Positions 44,806 through 55,199 of a DNA stretch of 64,000 nt are shown piece by piece (the first letter of the stretch is position 1; every line of letters starts with the position of its first letter). The notes under the pieces are model-generated. The model worked only from the letters and a program-made list of their open reading frames with translations. It was not told the origin of the DNA and did no database searches. Origin of the DNA: Platerodrilus igneus. Taxonomy: Eukaryota > Arthropoda > Insecta > Coleoptera > Lycidae. The translations under genes were made by a program, and so were the position numbers. Location of the stretch: contig JARFIW010000003.1 in the NCBI GenBank assembly GCA_036346225.1, positions 5,305,501 to 5,369,500 on the forward strand, given 5' to 3'.

Positions 44806-45095
44806 GGCAGGGGTGCGCCCAGGTAGGGGTGCGCACGCGCCTAATTTTTATTTGATGCTTGCATCCCTTAAGCGTGTTGAATTTCAACTAACCTCAGTTT
44901 AAAAATGTTCGTTTATATACCATGGTACTGCCCGCCTGTCTGCCCGGCCGCCCGCTGGTCCGCCCGACCGCCCGGCCGAGCGCCCATCCGCCCGCCCGCT
45001 CGCCCACCTGCCCTCCCCGCCCGCCCGCGCACTGGTAGGGGTGCGCACGCGCAGGGGTGTGCATGGGTCGGGATGTGTCTGGGCGTACATGAGGG
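44806..45095. repeat. GC-rich island with repeated AGGGGTGCGC words
   Basis: 44930-45030 is a pyrimidine-purine-biased run of CCGCCCG-like units (G-rich on the - strand). It is flanked by GTAGGGGTGCGCACGCGC, found at 44822-44841 and again at 45036-45053, with further GGGG and GGG runs to 45090. Base composition is wholly unlike the AT-rich surroundings. Open frames here (44899-45108) have no stop simply because the sequence is GC-rich and are not genes. G-quadruplex formation is plausible on both flanks. Confidence 0.75.
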
Positions 45096-45103
45096 AAGCG
45101 AGT

Positions 45104-45154
45104 GTTAACAGTTACCAGGCATCTAATTCTTTATTTGGTATGGAGTACTTGTCG
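45104..45154 (+). repeat. Dispersed repeat E, copy 1
   Basis: GCATCTAATTCTTTATTTGG and GAGTACTTGTCGG match 46739-46793 (GCATCTAATTCTCTATTTGG, GAGTACTTGCCGG) in the same order and orientation. Confidence 0.6.
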
Positions 45155-45354
45155 GCGTATGTATCCGGAGTAAAAACACGATTTGTACACGCAGCTTATT
45201 AATAAAATTAGTTTATCGAGCGAAGATGACTAGCGTAACGTCATCCTGGAAGCATCTCAATCCACGCACGGGGCATAAGGATATAGGTCTAAGATAGTTG
45301 GATAGATTTTGTAAATCTATTGTATATATTAGTTTTAAGATTCCATAATTTTTA

Positions 45355-45455
45355 AGTTCTTCGCCCACCTTCCCTTCTTCCAAATCCTTCCTGCTTTTCT
45401 ATCCTGGTTGACAGAGTATACGTGTTATCTCCACGTGGTGTTCGCGAGACACATC
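45355..45455 (+). repeat. Dispersed repeat F, copy 1 (inverted partner at 59.4 kb)
   Basis: The blocks TCCTTCCTGCTTTTCTATCC, GACAGAGTATACGTGTTATC and TCCACGTGGTGTTCGCGAGA reappear as reverse complement at 59415-59530. Family not recognised. Confidence 0.65.
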
Positions 45456-45539
45456 GGTTTTAGATTTCTCGGGAAATGGTTGGTTACAGCATATGTCTTG
45501 GGTAGCGAAAAAGGTTCTAAGGATGTAATTAAATAAAGA

Positions 45540-45690
45540 TGGGCAAAAATTAGAAGTTTGGGGTCTTCAAAAGGCTTAACTTTGTAAGGGGTGGTCCTAT
45601 TTAAAATCTATTTACAGGTTTGGGCTCCCTAGAAAAAGGTAATATTAGTTGATACCAAACAAAATATAGTTATCTTAAAAGAGTGACTAC
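45540..45690 (+). repeat. Dispersed repeat R, copy 1
   Basis: Shares GGTGGTCCTATTTAAAATCT, then AATATTAGTTGATACCAAAC in the same order with 48425-48665. The rest of 45700-46730 shows no gene or repeat that I can support. Confidence 0.55.
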
Positions 45691-46738
45691 CCCGCGGATA
45701 ATAAATTCAATATACCGCTTGTCAACAAAAAAGTTGTAGGGAAATTCAAAGACGAATTTAATGGGGGTCTAGTATTAGAATTCGTCGGTACAAAAACCAA
45801 GTCCTACTGTATTGTAAGCGAGAAAGACACGATTAAAAAGATTAAAGGGGTCTCACGAAGTGTAGTTAGGAAAAACCGCGGATGCTACAACCAACAACGA
45901 GCATATATTCCCAAAAGGGTTGAGTATGCAACAATGCAACAGTGCGTGGGAGAATAGGGATTCTCTCCAATAGGAAATTAAAGTTTCCATGTACCTAGCA
46001 CCAGTCATTGGGAAATGGTAGAAATGTTAAACCTATAAAAATGATTAGTAATTGTGGTATAGAAAAATAGTAGTTTTCTTGGACTAAATAAAATAGCTTA
46101 GACTGATTAATGTATATGGTTACATATTCTCGTACACATCCACAAACATCTGCTTACGTTCACATACGGACATGACGATGCCGGTAGTGTTTGTTTAAGA
46201 AATAGTAGGAAAGATACGTTAGGTGTTAGTGTGTGAAGCCCATCGGATCGTTGGATTCAAAAAGAACGGTGCGGAGGAATGTATGGTGGTTCCCGTTAGA
46301 ATAATCGAAAGTGGTTAATCAATCGTATTAGATGTTTAAATATGCGAAAGTGTAAAAGCCTACATGAGCAAAATTTAATTATAAGACAAAAAAGTGCGCG
46401 ATGTGCTATACTTTTAAAGAAAGTATAGAATGGTGCTTTGCAGCGGTCCTAGCAGTAAAAAAAGGCGACTGACTTTTACAAGCAACTACAAGAATAGCAG
46501 TAGCGCAGAGAAGGGGTATGCATGTATTATACAGCGCTCTGTTACTATAAAATATGTTTGTTTACGGGTAGCTCGAACGTGTAATTGATCACGACTTATA
46601 GATCCCTCGGAGGTTTAAAAATTTTGAGACCATTGTCGTTTGAAAAATGTTTGGAAATTATCAGAACGGGAGCGGGTCGAAGTATAAGTTAGACGGACGA
46701 TTGACCGAGTTTTATCTACCTTTTACGAGGGAATCGGA

Positions 46739-46793
46739 AGTTGACAGACATCAAGCATCTAATTCTCTATTTGGGCGATATCGAGTACTTGCC
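46739..46793 (+). repeat. Dispersed repeat E, copy 2
   Basis: See the match at 45104-45154. The stretch from here to 47200 has no recognised gene. Confidence 0.6.
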
Positions 46794-47211
46794 GGTTCTA
46801 GAATATAGTTACGTACTACCGACCGTTATGCAAAAGATTTGGTTCTAGGAAATGAGGAACCTACGAAAGCACAGAATACTTGGTATTAATGCTAATTGGT
46901 TTAGTAACCGCGTTTGTGCACTCTTCGAGTGTCTTCGGCAATCTTTGATTGTTTCCAAAGAAAATATTCAAGCCTGCCATTTCCTAAAATATGACGTAGA
47001 AGTTATTTAAAATTAAAATGCTTTAATAGTAAGTATCCTGTAGACAACATGTTTGGTATTCTTTTAGTAAAGGTTTAAAGTGTTTTATTAAGTTTTTATT
47101 TACAGTAGCACTGCGTCTTCCACCGCACGACTTGTAACCAATTTGTGTGCGTGAGCTACCACCCTTTTGGATTTTTAATATGCACACGATGTGATTGCTG
47201 ATCCGTATAAC

Positions 47212-47427
47212 ATGGAAGACGTTTCCTGTGTTTCAACTAACTGCATTCGCAGCATGGACGATGCGAACCGGGTGCATGCATTGGTGCTAAATGTACTGGA
47301 CGAGCAGCAAGAATTGGCAAAAGATGACATCATTTAGTTCCCGCTGAATCCTCAACTTCGCTCGGCTGTTTTCGGAAACCTTCGGTATGCATTCTATCGG
47401 GTACATAAAGCAGGTACGCTAGAGTAA
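47212..47427 (+). pseudogene. Small unrecognised frame with one in-frame stop, upstream of the zinc-finger gene
   Basis: The ATG at 47212 opens 41 codons (MEDVSCVSTNC..., then HALVLNVLDEQQELAKDDII) to a TAG at 47335-47337. The same frame continues for 29 more codons (FPLNPQLRSAVFGNLRYAFY, then RVHKAG) to 47427. Composition looks protein-like on both sides of the stop, so it may be one short gene or first exon with a nonsense change. It lies 75 bases before the zinc-finger frame on the same strand and may belong to the same gene. I do not recognise the family. Confidence 0.45.
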
Positions 47428-47501
47428 ACCTTTTAGTTATAAGTTAGTTCGCTTACAAGTTTCACCAAAGTCCTATAGTGCGGATTTTGTTTTGTATTAA
47501 A

Positions 47502-48232
47502 ATGGTACCTGCAAACGTTTTTAAATGCTACTCTTGCGGTGCTTCCTATACCTGGAAAAATGTTCTCAAACGGCATCAGAACAAAAGTTGTGGTATAACA
47601 CCGTCCACGGTTAAGCTTATACATCCGTCAGCAGCAAAGTACTTAAACTGTGGGTCTTGCGGTATCTCTTTTACAAGAATGGACAACTTACTACGACACA
47701 AGGAAAAACAGCACGGTATGTCATTAAGCCGTAAATGTTCAGCTCCGACAGCTGTTAAAGGATGTTGTACGAAACAACCACGAATTATGTGTAAAGTATG
47801 CGATTTCAAAATGGAGAAGACTACCTATGCCGCACACTTGAGAAGCAACAGACATAAAACTGCAACAGTTACCGCTACTAACGAAGATGGTGTAGAAATG
47901 GTTAGCACAGCGTTTAACAACCGTATGGCTAGCCAGTCTCGACGATGGAGTGTCCGAGTTTCTTTGGAAGCAGAAAGAACGCTTTATTCGATTACTTAAC
48001 GAAAAAAGAACACAATATACAGCAATAAAAGTCTATTGCGAACTCTACGGCATCTACACAAAAATGGGAAAAGAAACTACCGATGTGAAATCCTTTAACA
48101 CAAAAAATATAGTATAACGTCTTTTATTAATCTGGAAAATATGTACGAGATCTTAAGCGAAACCATGTGAATTTTGAAAGACGTGGGTCCGGTTGGTCTT
48201 TGGAAAAGGTGCTCTATTTAGAAATAAATATT
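47502..48232 (+). pseudogene. C2H2 zinc-finger N-terminal part of a PolB-associated protein, frameshifted
   Basis: From the first ATG (47502) the frame carries three finger-like units: CYSCGASYTWKNVLKRHQ, CGSCGISFTRMDNLLRHKEK and CKVCDFKMEKTTYAAHLRS, then NRHK and an EDGVEMVSTAFNNR block, stopping at 47999. Other frames continue it: KVYCELYGIY near 48030 and GSGWSLEKVLYLEININKYK near 48187-48246. In insect genomes this order (fingers, an AHLRSxxHK motif, a DSGW-LxxI-LEVNINKY motif) is known to me from large proteins that continue into a family B DNA polymerase. The polymerase half is absent downstream. It is on the opposite strand at 40.2-42.5 kb. Confidence 0.7.
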
Positions 48233-48424
48233 AATAAGTATAAGCCTATGTGAGGAGTTCTAGGTTAAGAATAAAAATTGTGAATATGTATTTAGAATTG
48301 TGGTTTACAAAATTTAAAGTGTATTAGTAAAAATTGTCTGAAATAAAATGTTTTAAGAATGGTTTTTAGATTTTCTTTTAAGTATGCAAGAAAGTTATAA
48401 TTTAGAGGGTGTGTGTGTAAAATG

Positions 48425-48840
48425 GTAAGAGGTGGTCCTATTTTAAATCTGTTTATAGATTCGGATTGTACGTAAAATTATAGACTAATTTGATGTCTCG
48501 CATGGTTAAAAACTTATAAGGACGGGCAAAAATCGCTACCAGCAAAAAATCGTAAAATGTGGGTAGCTCCCTGGGGGATGATGCTATCTGAAAAATTCCT
48601 TGAAATTCAGGTAGCTGAGAAAGTTCTAATATTAATTGATACCAAACAATGTACATTTATCTCGAAAGATGCAATAGATAGTCGAAGAAAACTATTTGGT
48701 TCAGAATGTTAGCGGTAAAAAAATCATAAAATTGGGGTAGTTCTTTGGGGGATGATGCTATCTGAAAAATTCCTAGAAATTCGGGTAGCTGAGAAAATTC
48801 TAATATTAATTGATACCAAACAATATAGATTTATCTCGTG
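48425..48840 (+). repeat. Dispersed repeat R, two tandem copies
   Basis: 48540-48665 and 48715-48840 are about 130-bp copies spaced by about 178 bases. Both contain GGGGGATGATGCTATCTGAA, AAATTC, GTAGCTGAGAAA and TTCTAATATTAATTGATACC. The block GGTGGTCCTATTTTAAATCT before them matches copy 1 at 45.59 kb. Not recognised. Confidence 0.75.
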
Positions 48841-49169
48841 GGTGGAAATGTGGAGAAAGATTTATCTCGCGGGTGGAAAGAATGCGGGTGTGACATAATC
48901 AAAATGGTTGATGTGGGGGTATCCGAGCAAGGAGGAGCAAGGAGGAGATTCATCTCTTACATTTCCTCCTTATGGGAATTTACATGTGAATTTGGTCCAG
49001 ATGTGTGAAGAAATGTGGATTCTGGAGGAAATGTGGGCCCAAAACAACCAATAAACATCTACTGTTATTCTTAAGCTTTTCTTTGAAGCTGAAAAAACAG
49101 TCAACAGGAGCCTTCACCGTGAAGTTGTGTATTAGATACTCCCGTACTTCCACGTTAGCGGACTGGTCT

Positions 49170-51817
49170 TATATGACAAATGCTGTCATCTATACCTACC
49201 AGACATGCACAGCTTGAAAGGCAAAATGAACGTTGAAGAATATGAAAAGTTCACGAGTGGCAGATTTACTTGTTAGAAAAACTAACAAATTCTGGAACGG
49301 AACATGGACAGATATAACCACCCAACAGTCCCTCATGAGAATATCAAAAATTGCTGAATGGCTGAGTAATGGTCATAGTGTCAGCGTCAGTATCATCCGT
49401 ACGTGGACAAAATAAATGAGTTTTCTTCAAAATATTTGAGAAGAAATGGAGAAGATATGTGGGGTAGCATTCGTTAGTTCAGAACAAACCCGTGGAATTG
49501 AGAGAAGCAACTATTAAAATGGATAGAGTGATTTGAAAAGGTTGATGGAATAATTTATGCAACACTATTCTCTGTCTGATGTCCCACAAATCTTGTCTTT
49601 TAGCACTTGTGTTGTAGAGTGATTGCAGCAACAATTATGACATGGTCAAGAACTTGGTCTATCACAATTGATCTAGTTGTGTGTGGTAATTTTCAAAACT
49701 TTAAATTGCATACGAAAGACAGGGTTTTGCCACTTGCTACGATAAACTATGCAATCACTACACTTAATAAAACTACTTCCATCAACCCGACGACTATTTT
49801 GCACAGAATTACGATTGCTAAACAATCTGATTAAGAACATGAAGGGTTTGTAAAACTGGAATTGTGTTCGTATTTATTGCCGCTTTTCGATACTGTGGTA
49901 TGCGAAAAAAAACCAAGTCTTTATTATACAAAGCATTTACACCAACTGAATAGCCAAATTTCATAGATGGAGGGCATTTACCGCAATCATTTTCATCAAT
50001 TTGTAAAAAATACGTTTTAATTGGTAAGTCCAAGTACAACGACATTGCTGTAGTTGTATTCGATGGTTACCTTCAAGAAGAAAGTTGTTGATGTACTAAA
50101 TATACTGTACAAGCAAGAAGATGACGCAAACAAACCTCAATAAAGTTGATGTTCGACGAAACAATGGAACAGTGCCATAACAAAGACAAGGATCGTCTGA
50201 TTTTAATGTTGAAGGATAACTTTGCAGTAGCTGATATTCATACAAAGCAGGGACAAGAGGATTCGGATAGACTCATTGTCACAACAGCAATAGACCTTGC
50301 ACAACCACATAAATCTGTAATTACGATGAAGACGTAGATTTACTGGCGACCATAATGCGTAGTTGTAGGAGTTTGTATTCAAATGTATACTTTCTAAAGC
50401 CAGGCAAAGGGACAGTCTCCCAATTAACTTTTTTCCTGACTACAAACTTGATCAATCGATTGTTTACAATATACGGTTTTTACATGTCATGGAAAGCTGT
50501 GATATCACTTCAGCCTCGTTCAAAATAAGAAAGATATAGTTCTTTCAACTCAAAATGTAACAGAAACAAAATTCTGTTCAAGTTTACCCGCTACAAGTTG
50601 CTTAATTTCATAATCCGAATTGTGTATATAACTTATATGAAAGTGATTTGCTTACAATCAAACATGTAACAGATTTTATTTGCTTTAGTTTTTCCGACTA
50701 AATGCATATTAATTTCCTGTATAATTATAAACAAGCTTATTTATTTTGTGTTAATAATTCAACGCTTTGATCTTTGTGTTAGCGTTCGTTAAAACCACTT
50801 CTTGTTGTCGTATTATGCCTATCATCTGTTAAGCATTTGAACTGTCCGTTTAAGTTGTGTACATGCCAGCATTATTTTCCTTTGCATAATTCTGTGTTAA
50901 TTGCTTCACTTTTACGCCACAATGAGTAAGAACAAGATGTTCTCTGATAATAACCGACGTGTTGCCTGGAGAGACGCTTCGCATTAGTTTAACTTTAGCA
51001 ATGACTTAGTCTTCGTATTCTGTTAAACTATTCTCAATGGTTTGCTATTATTTTAAATTTTATAAAGGACTATTGTTTTGAACCGTTTATTAACTAGGAA
51101 AACCCCCGGTGTACTTCAGGAATGGTAAGTATTAGAGCAATGCCTCTGGTAAGGGTTTACCTAAATTTTCTTCGATCTTTCTCTGATACACCTTTTGTTA
51201 CCCCAATGGTGCAGTATACGTTAAACATGCGCCGGCAACGTGTAGTCTGTATACACTTCACTAGCGAGGTTTATACGTTACAAAGAGAAACCCTGCATTA
51301 TCCAAAACTATTGAGATTTTTAAAAAGTCTCAGGCAGATGCTGATGCAGTTACAGATACTGGCCAACATTTTCCGCCCCATTGGCTGACGAGCAAACCAC
51401 GTTATTAAACAAATTGAGGTATAAATGCTACCTTAGGTCTGCATAGAAAACATCAGTCCATTTGAAATCCCTACATCCTATTGAAACTGCAGCTCAGCAA
51501 CATTCTTTGAGGATGTATTTTCAAGTTCAACAATAGCTTGGGAGTACAAAAGATCCTGAACAATAGGGTTGGAAAAAACCTAAGATAGTCTGGGGTCAGA
51601 AACCTTGCTACAACCGCCAGCACCTCAAGCCGTTTTAAAACTTTTTTTCTGTAAACGCAGGAGGACCTGCTACAAAAACTGTGGATGCAAAAAAGCAGGC
51701 CTCAACTACCCCAATACGTGTGTGAACTGCGAAAGCAGTTACAAGATTATGTCGCTTACGGAAATCGGCGAAGACGGGGATGACCCGGAATTCCTAGAAA
51801 TACTTGAAGGTCACTAA
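49170..51817 (+). pseudogene. Decayed multicopy protein with FEN/XPG-like (PIN) nuclease motifs
   Basis: Pieces in three frames keep the order of a large uncharacterised protein family found in many copies in insects and other animals. The N-terminal block is NVEEYEKFTSG then KFWNGTWTDITTQQSLMR (49220-49340). Then come KDRVLPLATINYA (49715), VVVFDGY (50045), MFDETMEQCHNKDKDRLI (50146 on), EDSDRLIVTTAIDLA (50256), FLKPGKGT (50390), FLHVMESCDITSASFKIRK (50480) and a C-terminal cysteine-rich block PPAPQAVLKLFFC, CYKNCGCKKAGL (51615-51710). The VVFDGY and EDSDRLIV pieces resemble acidic motifs of FEN/XPG nucleases. The enzyme role is inferred, not shown. Many stops make it non-functional. Longest piece 51605-51817. 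Confidence 0.65.
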
Positions 51818-51819
51818 AT

Positions 51820-52160
51820 ATAAATAAATCCATTTTTCCAATCTTTTTTCAGTCACGTATTATTTGTGTGTTCTAAAGATGTATCGTAATACAGTTTGCA
51901 TAACTATTCAATTTTAAAACAATTATAACTGTTATTAATTATTTTCAATATCTTTTTTATGTGTTCAAAAACTGGAAAGCATCCCCGCAGAAATCCTGAA
52001 ACCTTTGACCAAGAGGGTTCAGTTTAACTGATGGTTTTACTTCATTATTGATAATGATAAACTAATAAATAAAATACTAGGGATGATCCGTATGCACAGA
52101 TATAACGATGCATGGGTTCTTTGATATTTTCAAAAAATTACTGATTTTTACTGATTTTTC
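51820..52160. other. No gene recognised
   Basis: About 340 bases between the nuclease-like relic and the Gag-only LTR element. AT-rich, nothing seen. Confidence 0.5.
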
Positions 52161-53193
52161 AGAGCCTCTTTGCGCGGAAACCGTATGTCGTACAAAACAA
52201 TTATAAGAACATAAATTGTGGTAATTTTCTCGTCGTTATTTTATTGTAAGATCGCCTTTTATGTAAAGCTTACTTTGCAAATTATAAGTCAAAAGCAAAA
52301 AATACTATGTTACATTCCAATTTTGCTTGTAAAATTTCTCTGGTTAACTCAAATCTCTTTTGCTTTTAAAACAAAAATTTATTCGATAAATTAAATAGGC
52401 TATGCCTTGTTTTAGGTATCTGGTAGTCTGTTAAAACCTTCACATAATTAATAATAAATACGATCTCTAATAATTCCTCAACTGAAATCTAGTTGCTTTG
52501 AAACGACAAGTTTATGCTACAATTAAATAGTTTATATCCTGTTTTAGGTATCCGTGATCTTGTTATACATTGCGACCGCATATAATGGTTTTCTCTGTTG
52601 TTCCAATGTAAACACTGGTTGAAATGAGGTGGTGCACTATCCGATAAAACCGTGTTTTTCAGTTTTAATTGCGCTTCGATAAGCAAGGATTTGCAGTTCG
52701 AATTCGTGTCATTTGAACCAATGTTGAATTTGATTCTGCAGCTTGTGCGTCTAAATATTTTCTACTTTACTCGTCACTGTATTTCAAAAGCAATCCACGT
52801 TTGTTTTTTTTTGTTCGACAGCCAGGAGGTGTCTTGCGATTTTGTCTTGGGTAATGTTTGCTTCGATATTGGTTTTTGTTAATTTGTGCTCCGATTTTGT
52901 TTCGGGTAACTTTGGCTTCTATTTGGTTTCGTTTAATTCCTGGTTCGATTTTTTTTTGTTGGTTGCTACTGCCTAATTTCTTGCATTACCCGCATTTCCC
53001 GGCCTGTTGCTACTTATGTTTTCTTCCCTTACGTTCGAACTAGTATTTATTTCTTTCCGTTATTTCTTGTGTGGGTTCGATCTTCTTAAATTTTAGTTTT
53101 CTTTTCTTTTCTAATCACTCAATATTATCAGTTGGTTAATTTCAGATTATTGGACTTGTGTTTTCGCCAATAATCTTAGTCCATTGAAAACGC
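52161..53193 (+). repeat. 5' LTR of the Gag-only element
   Basis: It begins AGAGCCTCTTTGCGCGGAAA and reaches the primer site. The first 680 bases match 55200-55885, including ACCGTATGTCGTACAAAACA and GGTTAACTCAAATC. The last 350 bases have no partner. Divergence (substitutions and small indels every 10-30 bases) is well above that of the other gypsy element. Confidence 0.7.
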
Positions 53194-53210
53194 TGGCGCC
53201 CAAAATTTTT
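53194..53210 (+). promoter_or_regulatory. Primer-binding site of the Gag-only element
   Basis: TGGCGCCCAA shares its first ten bases with the tRNA-Lys type site of the gypsy element at 11.65 kb. The following bases AATTTTT do not match that tRNA, so the site may be eroded. Confidence 0.55.
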
Positions 53211-53474
53211 CTATTTTCTTCCTTCCCTCTCGGTACATTTTGTTCTCCCCGTCAAGTCTAGAGTTGGTTCCTTCCTACGATTTTTCTTTTATTCTACAGC
53301 CATACTCTAATTTCTATTTTGTTGTTTCGCTCCAATTGGTGTTCCTGAAGTTTATCTGTCGGATATGTTTTAACTTGTCCTGTATTAGCAATACTTTTTT
53401 TTTGGCTTCTATCGAGTTACGGTTAGCCTTTATTTAGTTACTTTGTACCAATTTCGTTCTTATTCGTATTCGAA

Positions 53475-54833
53475 ATGACCTCTTTTTCGTCTTCCTACCA
53501 AGACCTTCTAGTGTTGGAGCGGAATTAAAAATTTTCTGGTGTCCCGAACACTCTTACTGTACTGATACGGGTTCAAGAACTCCGACGAACTCACCATGCG
53601 TCAGAATTACAGTTACTTGAGTCTGCAGTGGATTTGTTCGAATCGAAAGCGTTACCGGCATAGGTTTTTTGACTGGAAGTCGTTGTCTAATTTAATGATT
53701 CAACATTTTGAACCCCCAGATTTTGCTTATAAGTTTGCTACTACTGAGGAAAATACTTTTGCTTCACATGACCGAGTTGTTAAGATTTTTCCTACGTTTA
53801 CGAGTAGATCGGATACTTTTTCCGTACATACTACTGTTTTTCTTCATAATTCTGCTTCTACTCGTTAGGTCATCTGCTTTAATTGCGAAAAACCTAGTCA
53901 TGTTTCAACACGTTGTACTCGTCCTCAAGTGCTCCATTGCCATGGTTGTGGATATAAGGGAGTTTCTCGATGCAACTGTCCGTTCTGTCATCCTACTACT
54001 ACTAGGTCTTCAAATAATACTTCAACTTTTGTTTTCAGCTCTAGGAGCCAAACTTCTTCTTCTTCTAATTCCACGTTCTTTTCTGTACCTCATCCAGATC
54101 ATCCTGCTACTACTATTAAAACCTACACTACTTCGGCAAATACAGCTTCGAACAAAATTTCCTTTGTTTCTAGTTACATATCCTATTCTACTCGTCCTTC
54201 TGCTCGCCCTACTTATTCACTCTCACCCCAAACTGTACCTCCACCATTATTGCAACCCATACTTCAAATTAGCGACTTGCAGCTAGCTTCTCAAGAGGTT
54301 GTTCCCGTTTTCTTAAATGATTCTACCCAAGAAATTCCTGTCGTGTCTGCAAGCACACATGTTGCTGAAGTGACGATCCCTTCTAATTTAATTAGTGAAG
54401 GTCCTGTTGAAGTTTATGAACCCGTATCTTTAATGTCTGCTGCTGTTGCTGTCAAAATTTTACATGTTTCAGCTTTTTTAATTGTTCTACTCAAGAAATT
54501 TCTCTTGTGTCTACAATAACAGCTGTAGCTGAACTGACGATAACTCCTAAAACGGCTAGAGAAGGCCAAGTGGAAGTTAGGGAACTCGTCGTTATAATCC
54601 CAGTTGCTGCTGTCGTCAAAGTTCTACCTGATCCTCTTTCGTTATCTACTATTGTTAAGGAATCAGTTCCTATTGTGGCTGAAGTTTTGTCTGTTCCTAC
54701 TCCATTGTCTAACATTGATGAAATCTTACTTGATTCTACTCCTTTATCGGACGTTGATGAAACGTTACCTGCTCTTACTCATTTTTCTGATGTTGACAAA
54801 CGTAAACGTAAACGCTTTAAGCCCAATATCTAG
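53475..54833 (+). pseudogene. gag: Gag with zinc knuckle and duplicated tail (frameshifted)
   Basis: The ATG at 53475 is followed in changing frames by a gypsy Gag core: KFSGVPNT, then VQELRRTHHASELQLLESAV and DLFESKAL (53530-53650). Then come MIQHFEPPDFAYKF (53697) and a nucleocapsid CFNCEKPSHVSTRC with a second cluster CHGCGYKGVSRCNCPFC (53878-53990). A Ser/Thr-rich stretch follows. The C-terminal tail contains two related blocks of about 50 residues (54320-54465 and 54490-54635), each beginning STQEI and containing a GPVEV or GQVEV motif, and ends in a basic RKRKRFKP run. Three frames are used, so breaks lie near 53640, 53870 and 54480. Confidence 0.75.
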
Positions 54834-55199
54834 TCCTCTTTCCCCAGATTCTTATGCCGACGTTGCTCTCTTTCGGACTTGATTTTTGGACGTTACGATT
54901 TCGTTTTACTTCCCTATTTCTTTTCTTTGGTTCGGTTACGATTTTTGATTATGTAGTACACCGTTTCCTTTTACCAGCGTTCCTCCTCTCTTCTACTCGT
55001 TCTCCCTTGTTGTCCCTTTGTTTACTTGAGACTTGACCTTTGGGTCCTGTTTTGGTTGGCACTGTTGGTTTTCTTCCTCGTTCCTTTTCTTCTTTTAAGG
55101 ATGATAACTTTACTGTTTCTTTTGAGAAACATCCGTCCGTTGACGACTCCGCAGTGCTGAGGCCGTTCCACCTTAGTCCTCGTCGATTGCGTATTACCC

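Noticed and set aside
44899..45108. Arginine/proline-rich open frames on both strands
   Set aside because: They cross the GC-rich island, where stop codons are rare by composition. No coding evidence.
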